Of a stretch of DNA of 45,219 bases, positions 7,647 to 15,931 are shown piece after piece (the first letter of the stretch is position 1; every line of letters starts with the position of its first letter). The DNA lies in NCBI GenBank assembly GCA_964348225.1, contig CAYGBM010000009.1, positions 1 through 45,219 on the forward strand. The letters are read 5' to 3'. The notes under the pieces were generated by a model. The model searched no databases, was not told the origin of the DNA, and was given only the letters and a program-made list of their open reading frames with translations. Position numbers and translations under genes: made by a program. The stretch is from CAYGBM01 sp964348225. Lineage in GTDB: Bacteria; Patescibacteriota; Minisyncoccia; Minisyncoccales; CG1-02-41-26.

Positions 7647-8804
7647 TTAATCTTCGTATAGAACGAACTCTCCATTTTTAATCGTCTTGAAGATTACAGG
7701 CTTTGTTACATCGCCGTTTTCATCAAACGTTACATTGCCAGAGACCCCTTGATAAGTTTTGCTCACTTCATACAACTTATCTTTGACATCCTCTTTTGTG
7801 CCATCGCTTGCCAACACTGCTTTAACGCCAAGCATCACAGCATCATAAGCCTCTACAGTATAGGGAGGCATATCTTTCTCATTATATCTCTCCGCATGCT
7901 TGCTCTTCAGCTTTTGATAAGCTGAAGTTTCAGGAGGATTGCCAGGCACAACATAAATGATGCCTTCTATCACGCTACTCCACTCCTCAAGCACTACTGG
8001 GTCTTCTATGGTCTCGTTAGGCATAACCAACAGAACATTCAAACCTATTTCTTTTGCTTGCTTAGCTACAAGGGCAATCTGATTTGCTCCCATAAAAATA
8101 ATCTGCAGAACATCCGGTTTAGCCTCTCTTATCTTAGCAAGCTGGGTTCTAAAACCAGTGTCTGCTCTAGTAATTTCCTCCTCAGCCACTATGCTTCCTC
8201 CTAAAGTTTCAAACACCTCTTTTGACCCTTCACCAAGCTGAATAGCTGCGTCATTGCCAATATCTACAATAATAGCCATTTTTCTTTTTCCTAAACTGTA
8301 AACCAACTCGGTTATCTCCTTTGCCCTCAAAACATCAGAAACATAAGTTCTGAATATATACTCTCCTGCTTGGGATATTGAAGGTGCTGAGGAAGCCGGA
8401 GAAACCATAACGGTTCTTGTCTTCCCAGCAATAGGGGTTGCAGCTAAAGTAGAATTACTACAACTGCCACCAATTATCACATCCACCTTATCTATACCCA
8501 CAAACTTGTTCATAATAGTTACTGTTTCTTGAGAAACGCAAGATTTCTGGTCCTCGAGAATCACCTCTATCTTTCTGTTAGTTTCTTTCTTCAAATCCTC
8601 AACAGCTAACTCAACTCCCCGAGGTATACCTCTAAAATAAGTAGCGTAATCGCCAGAAAGGTCTCCTAAAACCCCGATTTTAATCGGTTTTCCAGGAGTA
8701 ACAATTCCCTCCCCTGCAGGTTCTCTACTCACACCATACCAAATCCCAGCAATGATGATAACGACAATAACAATACCCAAGATTATTTTTATTTTTTTAG
8801 TCAT
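7647..8804 (-). CDS. Receptor 2: LivK-type substrate-binding protein
   Basis: 385 residues. The cysteine-free anchor helix IILGIVIVVIIIAGIWYGVS (about 7-26) ends in the WYG motif shared by many siblings. The binding domain starts PIKIGVLGDLSGDYATYF. The cysteine pair lies in DQKSCVSQ and IGGSCSNS, and the backbone-binding segment is MVSPASSAPSIS. The last 70 residues (AYDAVMLGVKAVLASDGTKE onward) are nearly the same as in receptor 6, pointing to a recent duplication or gene conversion between the two. It ends in the common NGEFVLYED. It is divergent from regulator 2 across a 299-base spacer. Confidence 0.92.
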   Translation of the reverse strand: MTKKIKIILGIVIVVIIIAGIWYGVSREPAGEGIVTPGKPIKIGVLGDLSGDYATYFRGIPRGVELAVEDLKKETNRKIEVILEDQKSCVSQETVTIMNKFVGIDKVDVIIGGSCSNSTLAATPIAGKTRTVMVSPASSAPSISQAGEYIFRTYVSDVLRAKEITELVYSLGKRKMAIIVDIGNDAAIQLGEGSKEVFETLGGSIVAEEEITRADTGFRTQLAKIREAKPDVLQIIFMGANQIALVAKQAKEIGLNVLLVMPNETIEDPVVLEEWSSVIEGIIYVVPGNPPETSAYQKLKSKHAERYNEKDMPPYTVEAYDAVMLGVKAVLASDGTKEDVKDKLYEVSKTYQGVSGNVTFDENGDVTKPVIFKTIKNGEFVLYED

Positions 8805-9103
8805 ATTTTTCAGCCAACAAGCCCGTAAACTGTAAGCAAACCAAGAAGCTTACCAACTTACATGCTTACATACTTACATGCTTACTAGCTTCCCACCCCT
8901 ATATTATACCCCGAAACAGGCTCATTTTCAACGCTAATGTCGTAAAATATGACATATCATAAAAACCTTGTAAATAAAGGGTAAATCCAGTATTTTTCTT
9001 ATTTTTAAAGGAAAAATCACCTTGACCCTTGACAAACCTTTATGATTTGCTAAAATTAAGAAAAAGGTGATGTCAAAAATGTCGTCATTAACAAGACAAA
9101 ACT
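8805..9103. promoter_or_regulatory. Divergent control region, receptor 2 / regulator 2
   Basis: Receptor promoter (minus): TTGAAA 8926-8931, 17 bases, TATAAT 8903-8908. The dyad TGTC-N9-GACA at 8938-8954 lies just upstream of this -35, the one case of an upstream placement. Regulator promoter (plus): TTGACA 9029-9034, 16 bases, TAAAAT 9051-9056. The related site TGTC-N9-GTCA at 9071-9087 lies downstream of that -10, in the leader. The receptor leader holds GTAAGCAT-type octamers (8839-8888) flanked by GAAGCT and AGCTTC arms. No other gene is visible here. Confidence 0.7.
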
Positions 9104-9841
9104 ATGGATACAAAACTCTACGCTATATTAAAAAACCTCGGTTTAAACAAAAAAGAAACCGATGTTTACCTTGCCTGCTTGGAACTTGGCAAATCTTCAG
9201 TAATACAAATTGCCAAAAAAGCAGGTATCAAAAGGACAACTGCCTACAATATAATTGAATCTCTGCTTGAAAGAGGCTTTTTAAGCAAGCACAAAGACAG
9301 AAAAGGCCAAAAGTTTTTAGCTGAATCACCAGAAAAAATCTTAGCTGTATTACAGCAAAGCCAAAAGGATTTAAAACAGCTTATGCCAAATCTCTTAGCT
9401 ATCACTGGCACAGAAAGCGAGTTCAAGCCCGAGGTAAAATTTTATCAAGGCAAAGATGGATTGAATGCTCTTTATGGAGAAATATTAAACTCCTGCCAAA
9501 AAGGCGACGAGCTCATCGGTTACTATGCTGAAGAACTTGCTTCTTTCTTCCCTGATTTTGTCAAAAAAAGAGTGGCTAAAGGTATTAAAGCAAGGGCTAT
9601 TGGAATTGAATCAGCAACAATAAGAGAATACAAGAAAAAAGATAAACAAGAATTACGGAACACCAAATTAGTCAGCAAAGAAGCACTACCCCTTGGTATA
9701 GAAAAAATCATCTATCGTAACAATAATGTAGCTTTTATGAGCTTCCGGGGCTTCCCTTTTGGCGTTATTATCAAATCACCCCAAATCCACAAAGCCGAAA
9801 AAGCCATTTTTGAACTCCTCTGGAAAAAACTCCCCCGTTAA
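9104..9841 (+). CDS. Regulator 2: TrmB-type transcription factor
   Basis: 245 residues. The winged helix occupies about 1-78 with recognition segment IAKKAGIKRTTAYNIIESLL (36-55). The wing is LSKHKDRKGQKFLAESPEKI. A helical linker (80-100) follows, then the effector-like domain from KPEVKFYQGKDGLNALYGEI. It ends IKSPQIHKAEKAIFELLWKK. It belongs to the subfamily of regulators 2, 4, 5 and 7, which share the FMSFRGFPFGVIIKSPQI-type ending. No clear ribosome-binding site precedes the ATG. Its stop codon is only 4 bases from that of receptor 3, which converges on it, so the two mRNAs may overlap. Confidence 0.9.
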   Translation: MDTKLYAILKNLGLNKKETDVYLACLELGKSSVIQIAKKAGIKRTTAYNIIESLLERGFLSKHKDRKGQKFLAESPEKILAVLQQSQKDLKQLMPNLLAITGTESEFKPEVKFYQGKDGLNALYGEILNSCQKGDELIGYYAEELASFFPDFVKKRVAKGIKARAIGIESATIREYKKKDKQELRNTKLVSKEALPLGIEKIIYRNNNVAFMSFRGFPFGVIIKSPQIHKAEKAIFELLWKKLPR

Positions 9842-9845
9842 ATCT

Positions 9846-11000
9846 TTAATCTTCGTAAGGCACGAACTCGCCGTTCTTAACGGTTTTGAAGTCAAAATAC
9901 TTAACCACAGTTCCATACTCATCGAATGACATAGTGCCTGAAGCACCAGGAAAATCTCTAACAGAATACAGATAATCTTTTATTTTATCAGAATTAGAAC
10001 CAACATTTCTTAAAGCATCAGCCATCAATAAAACCACATCGTATCCGAAAGGGGTTAACCCATCTTGCTCTTTCCCGTATCTGTTTTGGTGCTCATTACT
10101 CACATATTCAGCATTAAGATTGGACACTTTCTTGAAAATGGTATAAATAACCCCTTCTGCTATTTGCGTGCCAGCTCTCTTTAAATCATCTGTTTCTATA
10201 ACTACTGAAGTCGTAACAATCTGCAATTTTATCCCCAGCTCCTTAATCTGTATTAAGATAGGCACCATTTCGTTGGGTTGTCCCCAGATGAATAAAACAT
10301 CTGCATCTGAATTTTTGATTTTAGTCAACTGAGCCCTGAAATCTTTTGCTGCAACCAGATAGCTTTCCGTGATGATAATATCTCCTCCTTTCTTGCCAAA
10401 TCTCTGCTCTAGGACATCCTTTGCCCCCTTTCCATAGTCATTATTAGCGTAAAAAATAGCTGCTTTCCTTTTGCCCAACTTATCATAAGCAAATTCAGCT
10501 GCCATGCCAGCCTCATAATCATCCAGAGGATAAATGGTAAAAACATATTCGCCAGCATTCCTTACGTTCGGAGCAGAGGCACCAGCGGAAAGCAAGACAA
10601 CCTTGTTTTGCTCAGTAATCGGAGCCATACCCAAAACAGCACCGCTACACACTGGACCAATTATAGCTGGTACCCTATTAATGTTTATAAGTTTATTAGC
10701 AACTGTTGCTGCTGTAGTTCCATCGCATTTATCGTCTTCAAAAATCAATTCCAATTTTTTGCCATTGATGCCCCCTTCCTGATTAACTTTGTCTAAAGCT
10801 ATCTCTGCTCCTCTTTTTACGGGCAACCCCCAGGCTGCAGCATCGCCAGTTAATGCTGTTGAAAAACCTATCTTGATTGACTCCTCTATTTGAGAAGGTC
10901 CTTCCCCTGCCTTCCTGTTGACACCCCACCAAATAACAGCAATAATTACAATAACAGCAATAATAATAATTGTAACTACAATTCTTTTGTCCACAAACAT
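9846..11000 (-). CDS. Receptor 3: LivK-type substrate-binding protein
   Basis: 384 residues. The anchor helix (about 7-26, VVTIIIIAVIVIIAVIWWGV) carries WWG in place of the usual WYG. The domain start is IKIGFSTALTGDAAAWGLPV. Cysteines lie in DDKCDGTT and GPVCSGAV (LivJ-type disulfide). The ligand segment is LLSAGASAPNVRNAG, close to that of receptor 1. The lobe-closing region is YDVVLLMADAL, and the tail is TVKNGEFVPYED. It is divergent from regulator 3. Its 5' leader carries a long imperfect hairpin that recurs almost unchanged in front of receptor 6. Confidence 0.92.
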   Translation of the reverse strand: MFVDKRIVVTIIIIAVIVIIAVIWWGVNRKAGEGPSQIEESIKIGFSTALTGDAAAWGLPVKRGAEIALDKVNQEGGINGKKLELIFEDDKCDGTTAATVANKLININRVPAIIGPVCSGAVLGMAPITEQNKVVLLSAGASAPNVRNAGEYVFTIYPLDDYEAGMAAEFAYDKLGKRKAAIFYANNDYGKGAKDVLEQRFGKKGGDIIITESYLVAAKDFRAQLTKIKNSDADVLFIWGQPNEMVPILIQIKELGIKLQIVTTSVVIETDDLKRAGTQIAEGVIYTIFKKVSNLNAEYVSNEHQNRYGKEQDGLTPFGYDVVLLMADALRNVGSNSDKIKDYLYSVRDFPGASGTMSFDEYGTVVKYFDFKTVKNGEFVPYED

Positions 11001-11261
11001 TAAGCTGGTAGGCCAGTGGGCAGTAAGTTAAATTTTTACAAGCATGCTTACTGCTCACTTGCTTACTTAGCTTGGTTATCTAAACTTTTTGATCTTCTTC
11101 GACCTTTTCTCTTAAAAGTAAAGGTCTTTTTACTTTATCGCAATTTTAACAGACTTTAAATATTCTGTCAAGGGTTTTGTCAAAAAATGGCTTGACAAAG
11201 ATTTTTGCCTTTGCTACAATAGAAAAAAGTTGACAAAATTATCGTCAAATTTACTAAAAAT
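11001..11261. promoter_or_regulatory. Divergent control region, receptor 3 / regulator 3
   Basis: Receptor promoter (minus): TTGACA 11166-11171, 17 bases, TAAAAT 11143-11148. The site TGTC-N9-GTCA at 11166-11182 overlaps the -35. Regulator promoter (plus): TTGACA 11192-11197, 17 bases, TACAAT 11215-11220. The perfect dyad TTTGTCA-N10-TGACAAA (11176-11199) covers that -35, and TTGAC-N9-GTCAA (11230-11248) lies just downstream. The receptor leader holds GACCTTT/AAAGGTC arms (11101-11126) and the long hairpin 11001-11076. Confidence 0.7.
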
Positions 11262-11996
11262 ATGTTGGGGACACTGCAAAAATTAGGGCTCACCGAAAAA
11301 GAAGCCAAAGTCTATTTGGCTAATTTAGAGTTGGGTCCTGCAAAAATTCCAGCCATTGCTGAAAAATCTGGCATTAAAAGAACCACTGTTTATGTAATTA
11401 TTAATTCTTTAATTCAAAAAGGATTGGTGAGTTTTTTCCAATCCAAAAAAACAAAGAAATTCATAGCTGAAGAACCAAGAAAAATAAGCCTACTCTTAAA
11501 AGAAAAACAAGATATCCTAAAAAAAATAATGCCTGAGCTAGAGGCTCTTGTAAAAACTAAAAAAGAAAAAAGGCCAGAAGTAAGATTCTACAAGGGACAG
11601 CAAGGCTGTGTGAATATTCTGGAGCAAAGTTTAGAAAAGCCGAACAGCGAAGTTTTGTTTATCGGCTCGGTAAACGATATTTATAAAGTAATTAGCAAAG
11701 AATACGACCTTTATCATTATATCCCTACCCGCTTGAAAAAGAAAATAAAATTTAAGGCTCTGTTCTTTAAGGATAAAGAAGCTTTAGAGCTCAAGAAAAT
11801 AGAAAAGAAGGAATTGAGGCAAATCAAATTCTTGCCTCAGAGCTATTTTTTCCCAAGCTCTATGCTTATTTTCCAAGATAAAATAGCTTTGGTTTCTTCA
11901 GAGAAAGAATTTATCGGGGTAATGATTCAAAGCCCGGATTTAGCTGAAATGGAAAAACAAAAATTCAAACTCCTGTGGGACAAACTGCCTAGATAA
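11262..11996 (+). CDS. Regulator 3: TrmB-type transcription factor
   Basis: 244 residues. The winged helix has IAEKSGIKRTTVYVIINSLI as its helix-turn-helix (about 36-55), and its wing LVSFFQSKKTKKFIAEEPRK diverges from regulators 2, 4, 5 and 7. The effector-like domain begins RPEVRFYKGQQGCVNILEQS and ends MIQSPDLAEMEKQKFKLLWD. The lysine-rich stretch FKDKEALELKKIEKKELRQI in the middle is of unknown meaning. A 34-bp palindrome followed by TTTTT (12016-12049) would end its transcript. Confidence 0.9.
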   Translation: MLGTLQKLGLTEKEAKVYLANLELGPAKIPAIAEKSGIKRTTVYVIINSLIQKGLVSFFQSKKTKKFIAEEPRKISLLLKEKQDILKKIMPELEALVKTKKEKRPEVRFYKGQQGCVNILEQSLEKPNSEVLFIGSVNDIYKVISKEYDLYHYIPTRLKKKIKFKALFFKDKEALELKKIEKKELRQIKFLPQSYFFPSSMLIFQDKIALVSSEKEFIGVMIQSPDLAEMEKQKFKLLWDKLPR

Positions 11997-12015
11997 ATTA
12001 ATCTAGCATTCCCGT

Positions 12016-12049
12016 ATTACAAAATATGACGGCCGTCATATTTTGTAAT
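12016..12049 (+). terminator. Perfect 34-bp palindrome ending regulator 3
   Basis: Loopless palindrome ATTACAAAATATGAC-GGCC-GTCATATTTTGTAAT followed by GTTTTTC on the plus strand. As RNA it would make a long hairpin before a U-run. As DNA, its core ATGAC-GGCC-GTCAT also resembles the TGAC/GTCA half-sites of nearby operators. Confidence 0.75.
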
Positions 12050-12064
12050 GTTTTTCAAACCAAA

Positions 12065-12093
12065 ACCCCCGCCGCGCTTCACGCGGCGAGGGT
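12065..12093 (-). terminator. Terminator of receptor 4
   Basis: ACCCCCGCCGCG (12065-12076) and CGCGGCGAGGGT (12082-12093) arms with one mismatch and a 5-base loop, followed by TTTTGG on the minus strand. Confidence 0.75.
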
Positions 12094-12124
12094 AGTCCCA
12101 TCTTAAATCTTTAATCTTTCAACT

Positions 12125-13264
12125 TTAATCTTCGTAGAGAAGAAACTCTCCATTCTTGATTTCGTACACAGTGTAGCTTTTACCGATAGGGTCGCCGTTT
12201 TCATCAAAGTTAGTAATGCCTGTTGCGCCTCGCCAATTCTTTACATTATATAACCACTCTTTGGCTTTCTCTACATCACTATCATTTTCAATCAAAGCTT
12301 GCAAAACAAGTAAAGTGTTATCGTAAACTCCTGCTGAATATGGACCAGGATCAACATTATACTTCCCTTGATGTAAAAAGATAAACTCTTCAAGCTCTGC
12401 TGTTTTGGGCTCAGTGTAGCTAGTAAAAAGAACCCCTTCAGCTAATTCATCAGCAACCTCCAAAAATTCTGCATCATATATTGTTTCTCCAGCAAACAAA
12501 GGAACATCTACGTCCAATTCCTTCCACTGCTTAAGAATCAAAGGATAGTGGTACGAATAAGCAAGAAGTAAAATAGCATCTGGCTCTGTGTGATTAATCT
12601 TCTTCAAAGGAGTTTTAAAATCGCTAAATCCTTCGGGCAGAAAAGTTTCCATTATCTCCACGCTCCCACCCAGTTTTTCTATGCTTTCTTTGAAGACATC
12701 TGCTATGCCTTTTCCATAATCATCAGCCACAGTCAAAACAGCTGTTCTTGTGTAGCCCTTTTTTATTGCCAAGCTTGCCAAATCCCTCCCCTGATATAGA
12801 TCTGAGGGCTGAATTCTGAAAATGTGATTACCAGATTTTGTGATTTCCGGGCTTGAACCAGATGTCATTAAAAGCACCCTATTGCTTTCAGCCACCGGGG
12901 CTGCTGCCAAAGTCTCCCGAGAACTCCCTATTACAATCGCTGGCACCTTATCAATGTTTATCAACTTTTGAGCAATGGTTGCTGATTGCGAAGGCAACAT
13001 TCTAGAATCTTCATAGAGTACTTCAACCTCTATCCCGTATTTTCTTTCTATCTTCTCTACTCCCAGCTCAACTCCTCTTTTCCAGGACTGCCCATAGCTT
13101 GCAGCCTCCCCTGTCAAAGGTAAAATAGCCCCGATTTTTATCGGCTTTTTTATTTCTGGTGGAACATCTTCAGGCATACTTTCCTGATTGCTTATTGCAT
13201 ACCAAATACCTCCAATTATAACAATGATGACAATAATTAAAGTTATTTTTGTTGTCTTAATCAT
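12125..13264 (-). CDS. Receptor 4: LivK-type substrate-binding protein
   Basis: 379 residues. The anchor helix is ITLIIVIIVIIGGIWYAISN (about 7-26). The domain starts PIKIGAILPLTGEAASYG. The loop that carries a cysteine in some siblings reads EDSRMLPSQSATI, and the second site reads VIGSSRETL, so this receptor lacks the disulfide. The ligand segment is LMTSGSSPEITKSG. The tail is EIKNGEFLLYED. The mRNA leader contains a perfect 34-bp palindrome directly before the start codon, and no ribosome-binding site is obvious (AAGAAAAATATG). It is divergent from regulator 4. Confidence 0.92.
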   Translation of the reverse strand: MIKTTKITLIIVIIVIIGGIWYAISNQESMPEDVPPEIKKPIKIGAILPLTGEAASYGQSWKRGVELGVEKIERKYGIEVEVLYEDSRMLPSQSATIAQKLINIDKVPAIVIGSSRETLAAAPVAESNRVLLMTSGSSPEITKSGNHIFRIQPSDLYQGRDLASLAIKKGYTRTAVLTVADDYGKGIADVFKESIEKLGGSVEIMETFLPEGFSDFKTPLKKINHTEPDAILLLAYSYHYPLILKQWKELDVDVPLFAGETIYDAEFLEVADELAEGVLFTSYTEPKTAELEEFIFLHQGKYNVDPGPYSAGVYDNTLLVLQALIENDSDVEKAKEWLYNVKNWRGATGITNFDENGDPIGKSYTVYEIKNGEFLLYED

Positions 13265-13522
13265 ATTTTTCTTACTAGTTTACCCTGTTAGAAATTTATA
13301 AATTTCTAACAGGGTTTACCAGCTTATTTTATAACCATTCTAACCTGGTAATATATGATTGTCAATGAAATGGACGCCTTCTGAAAAACATTGCAAATAC
13401 AACAAAAAACGCCTTTTTTGTTGTATTTGCAGAATAAATACTTGACAATTACAAAGAAATATCTAAAATAAGGAAAAAGGTTGTCCATTTGGCCGACATA
13501 ACCTAATCGCAAAAACAACAAT
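13265..13522. promoter_or_regulatory. Divergent control region, receptor 4 / regulator 4
   Basis: Receptor promoter (minus): TTGACA 13360-13365, 17 bases, TAGAAT 13337-13342. The site TGTC-N9-GACG at 13360-13376 overlaps the -35. Regulator promoter (plus): TTGACA 13442-13447, 16 bases, TAAAAT 13464-13469. The site TGTC-N9-GACA at 13482-13498 lies in the leader. An ACAAAAAA/TTTTTTGT hairpin lies between the two promoters at about 13400-13425. Confidence 0.75.
13282..13315 (-). repeat. Perfect 34-bp palindrome in the receptor 4 leader
   Basis: Loopless palindrome ACCCTGTTAGAAATTTA mirrored exactly, 17 bases before the receptor 4 start and downstream of its promoter. It will fold in the mRNA. 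A U-run does not follow, so it is not an ordinary terminator. mRNA protection or control of translation are possibilities. Confidence 0.9.
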
Positions 13523-14272
13523 ATGAATACAAAACTAATCAATCTTCTCCAAAAAGACCTGGGCTTAAACGAAAAACAAGCAAAAATATACCTTGCTTGT
13601 TTGGAAATGGGCAAAGCAACAATAACTAAAATCGCTAAAAAGTCAGGTCTTAAAAGAACCACTATTTACCATATTACTGATTCCCTGCTCGAACAGGGTC
13701 TTTTAAGCAAAATAGAAGATGAAAAAAGCCAGAAGTTTTTAGCTGAATCCCCTGAAAAATTATTGAACATCTTAAAGGATAGAAAGAAAGAAGTTCAGGA
13801 ATGGATGCCTAGCCTGTTGGCAATCACCAATATCGGAGGTGAATTCAAGCCAGAGGTGAAATTCTACCAGGGCAAAGAAGGTATAAAAGCAGTCTATGAA
13901 GACACCTTAAACTATTGCCGAAAAGGCGATGAAATTTTAACCTGTGTCTCGCCCGGGTTTTACAATGTACTGCCAGAGTACATAGTACGTTATTTGCAAA
14001 GAAGAATAGCCAATGGAATAAAAATGCGAGCCATCGCTAAAGATTCTGAATCTCTCAGAAAACATAAAGCCAATGATAAAAAAGAACTAAGAAAAACCAA
14101 GTTGGTCAGCAAAGACTTGCTACCATTTAATATAGAAAAGAATATCTACAAAGACAAGGTGGCCTTTATGAACTTCAGGGGCTTTTTTTTCGGTGTCATC
14201 ATCAAATCTCCTCAAATAGCCAAATCAGAAAAAGCCCTTTTTGAGCTTCTATGGAAAAAACTGCCTGATTAA
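13523..14272 (+). CDS. Regulator 4: TrmB-type transcription factor
   Basis: 249 residues. The helix-turn-helix is IAKKSGLKRTTIYHITDSLL (about 37-56). The effector-like domain runs from KPEVKFYQGKEGIKAVYEDT. The middle segment CVSPGFYNVLPEYIVRYLQR aligns with the aspartate-rich segment of regulators 5 and 7 but has changed side chains, as expected for a ligand pocket. The last 37 codons and the following 70 bases, including the terminator, are almost identical to those of regulator 5, so the two share a recent duplication or conversion tract. Confidence 0.9.
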   Translation: MNTKLINLLQKDLGLNEKQAKIYLACLEMGKATITKIAKKSGLKRTTIYHITDSLLEQGLLSKIEDEKSQKFLAESPEKLLNILKDRKKEVQEWMPSLLAITNIGGEFKPEVKFYQGKEGIKAVYEDTLNYCRKGDEILTCVSPGFYNVLPEYIVRYLQRRIANGIKMRAIAKDSESLRKHKANDKKELRKTKLVSKDLLPFNIEKNIYKDKVAFMNFRGFFFGVIIKSPQIAKSEKALFELLWKKLPD

Positions 14273-14310
14273 TCGGTTGCAAGTTGAAAGATTAAAGTTA
14301 TAACCCAAAA

Positions 14311-14337
14311 CCCCTGCCGCGCCGTGCGCGGCAGGGG
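14311..14337 (+). terminator. Terminator of regulator 4
   Basis: Perfect 12-bp arms CCCCTGCCGCGC / GCGCGGCAGGGG with a 3-base loop. GGTGTTT follows on the plus strand, and TTTTGGG on the minus strand suggests it serves both directions. A second copy lies at 16720-16746. Confidence 0.8.
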
Positions 14338-14400
14338 GTGTTTAAACTCGGGTTGTAAACAGCTCTAATCCAAACTTACAACTTAGTAACTCACCAGCAA

Positions 14401-15576
14401 TTATCTCACCTCTATAATTTCTCCTTTTTCTGCATCAACGACCTTCTTAATAATATACTTTATCCCTATTAAATCTCCGTTTCGGTCAAATCTATATTTA
14501 CCAATCACACCGTCATACTCTAACAAGTTATATAAATAATTCCTAATACAGCTTGTTTGCACTTCTCCGCACGATTCTATGGCTTCAGCTAAAATGTGAA
14601 CTGAGTCGTATCTTGCCCCTACTTGGTAGTCGCTCGCTGGCTTGGTATACTCAGACAAATACTTTTCAAGAAAAGCAACTGCTTTTTCATTATCCTCACT
14701 CAAGCCCGGGGCATCAACAAACTTCAAGCCATTCAAGGCTGCTCCAGCGCTAGCCAAAGCATCTCCACTACTGAAAGCTACAATCCCATAATAAGGAACG
14801 GTTATACCTAACTCATCTGCTTGCTTAACAGTTAAGCCCCCAGAAACACCACTTTGAGGATTAAAGAAAACAGCATCTGGCTTGTTTTCTTTTATTTTTG
14901 CTAAATGGGTTCTGTAATCCTTCATTTCCATTTCGTAAACCTCATCAGCTACTATTTCTCCTCCCAATTCTTTAAAACGTTGAATAAGAACCTTTCTGAT
15001 GCCTTGGTTATAATCTGTATTTTCAGATAAAATGGCAATTTTTCTGTGTCTATCATCAAACATCATTTCAGCCCCATATTTACCGCCATCAAGGTCAGAA
15101 GGAGCATTGCGGAAGACATAATCCCCTGCTTGGGTTATATCAGGGCTTGTGGAAAAAGCAGAGAACAAAATCACCTCATTCTCTTCTGCCAAAGGGGCTA
15201 TAGACAATGTTTCTCCACTGCAAGCCCCACCAAGTATTATTTTTACCCCATCAACATTAATTAATTTTTGAGCTGCTGCAACCGCCTCTTTACCTGCACA
15301 TTTACCATCTTCATAGATAATTTCTAATAATCGACCATTAATTCCCCTTGCAGCATTTATCTCTTGAACAGCCATTTCAACAGCAGCTTTTTCCCCCTGG
15401 CCATAGCTAGCTAAATCGCCTGTTAAGGGAGCAACAAATCCAATTCTAATCGGCTCTTCTGACTCTTGAGGTCCAAATTCGGACAGGTTTGACTTTCTGC
15501 TCGTTCCGTACCAACCAACCAGAGTGATAATAACGATTATAATAATAATTATTAGTATTTTTGAGTTTCTGCCCAT
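14401..15576 (-). CDS. Receptor 5: LivK-type substrate-binding protein
   Basis: 391 residues. The anchor is ILIIIIIIVIITLVGWYGTS (about 6-25). The domain start is PIRIGFVAPLTGDLASYGQG. Cysteines lie in EDGKCAGKE and GGACSGETL, matching the LivJ disulfide, and a second pair near the C-terminus (SCGEVQTSCIRNYL) is shared in position with receptors 12, 14 and 16. The ligand segment is LFSAFSTSPDITQAG. It ends VDAEKGEIIEVR instead of NGEFVxYED. It is divergent from regulator 5 across the longest spacer in the array. Confidence 0.92.
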   Translation of the reverse strand: MGRNSKILIIIIIIVIITLVGWYGTSRKSNLSEFGPQESEEPIRIGFVAPLTGDLASYGQGEKAAVEMAVQEINAARGINGRLLEIIYEDGKCAGKEAVAAAQKLINVDGVKIILGGACSGETLSIAPLAEENEVILFSAFSTSPDITQAGDYVFRNAPSDLDGGKYGAEMMFDDRHRKIAILSENTDYNQGIRKVLIQRFKELGGEIVADEVYEMEMKDYRTHLAKIKENKPDAVFFNPQSGVSGGLTVKQADELGITVPYYGIVAFSSGDALASAGAALNGLKFVDAPGLSEDNEKAVAFLEKYLSEYTKPASDYQVGARYDSVHILAEAIESCGEVQTSCIRNYLYNLLEYDGVIGKYRFDRNGDLIGIKYIIKKVVDAEKGEIIEVR

Positions 15577-15931
15577 AGTAATTAAGCAAGAAATTGAAAG
15601 CCTGCAAAAATCAGTAACTAAGCCTATTTATCAAGCTTTCTTATTTATTGCTTGTTTCTCATTAGTTCTATATTAATCAAGCAAAAGACTAGGTGTCAAA
15701 TTATTAGACGGCTTTGCAAAAACCTTATGAAATCAAGGAAAAAGCGCTCTTTTAATTGTAAATACAGAAAAAACCTTGACAAAAGAAAAAAAGCAACTAA
15801 AATTAAAAATAGTTGCTGTCTAAATAGTCAACAGCTTATTTATTCTTTTATTTTTCTCTGCTCTATTCTTAACCCCAAACAAAAAAGTAAAGAGAAGATA
15901 AAATTACCGATAAGCTGTCCATTAAAGGCTT
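15577..15931. promoter_or_regulatory. Divergent control region, receptor 5 / regulator 5
   Basis: A 355-base stretch without a gene. Receptor promoter (minus): TTGACA 15694-15699 with TTAATA/TAATAT 17-18 bases away. The site TGTC-N9-GACG at 15694-15710 overlaps the -35. Regulator promoter (plus): TTGACA 15776-15781, 16 bases, TAAAAT 15798-15803. The site TGTC-N9-AACA at 15817-15833 lies in the leader. The last 110 bases are a long regulator leader that ends in the dyad ATAAGC-N12-GCTTAT (about 15910-15933), overlapping the start codon. The receptor leader can pair AAGCAA-type arms. Confidence 0.7.

Noticed and set aside
10783..11058. 91-codon minus-strand frame over the start of receptor 3
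   Set aside because: It is rich in cysteine and tyrosine because it reads the anchor-helix codons out of frame. Receptor 3 is the real gene.
15577..15931. Small RNA or riboswitch in the long receptor 5 / regulator 5 spacer
   Set aside because: No known riboswitch core is visible, and the promoters and operators explain the conserved parts. The 110-base leader of regulator 5 remains unexplained, but I cannot support an RNA gene.
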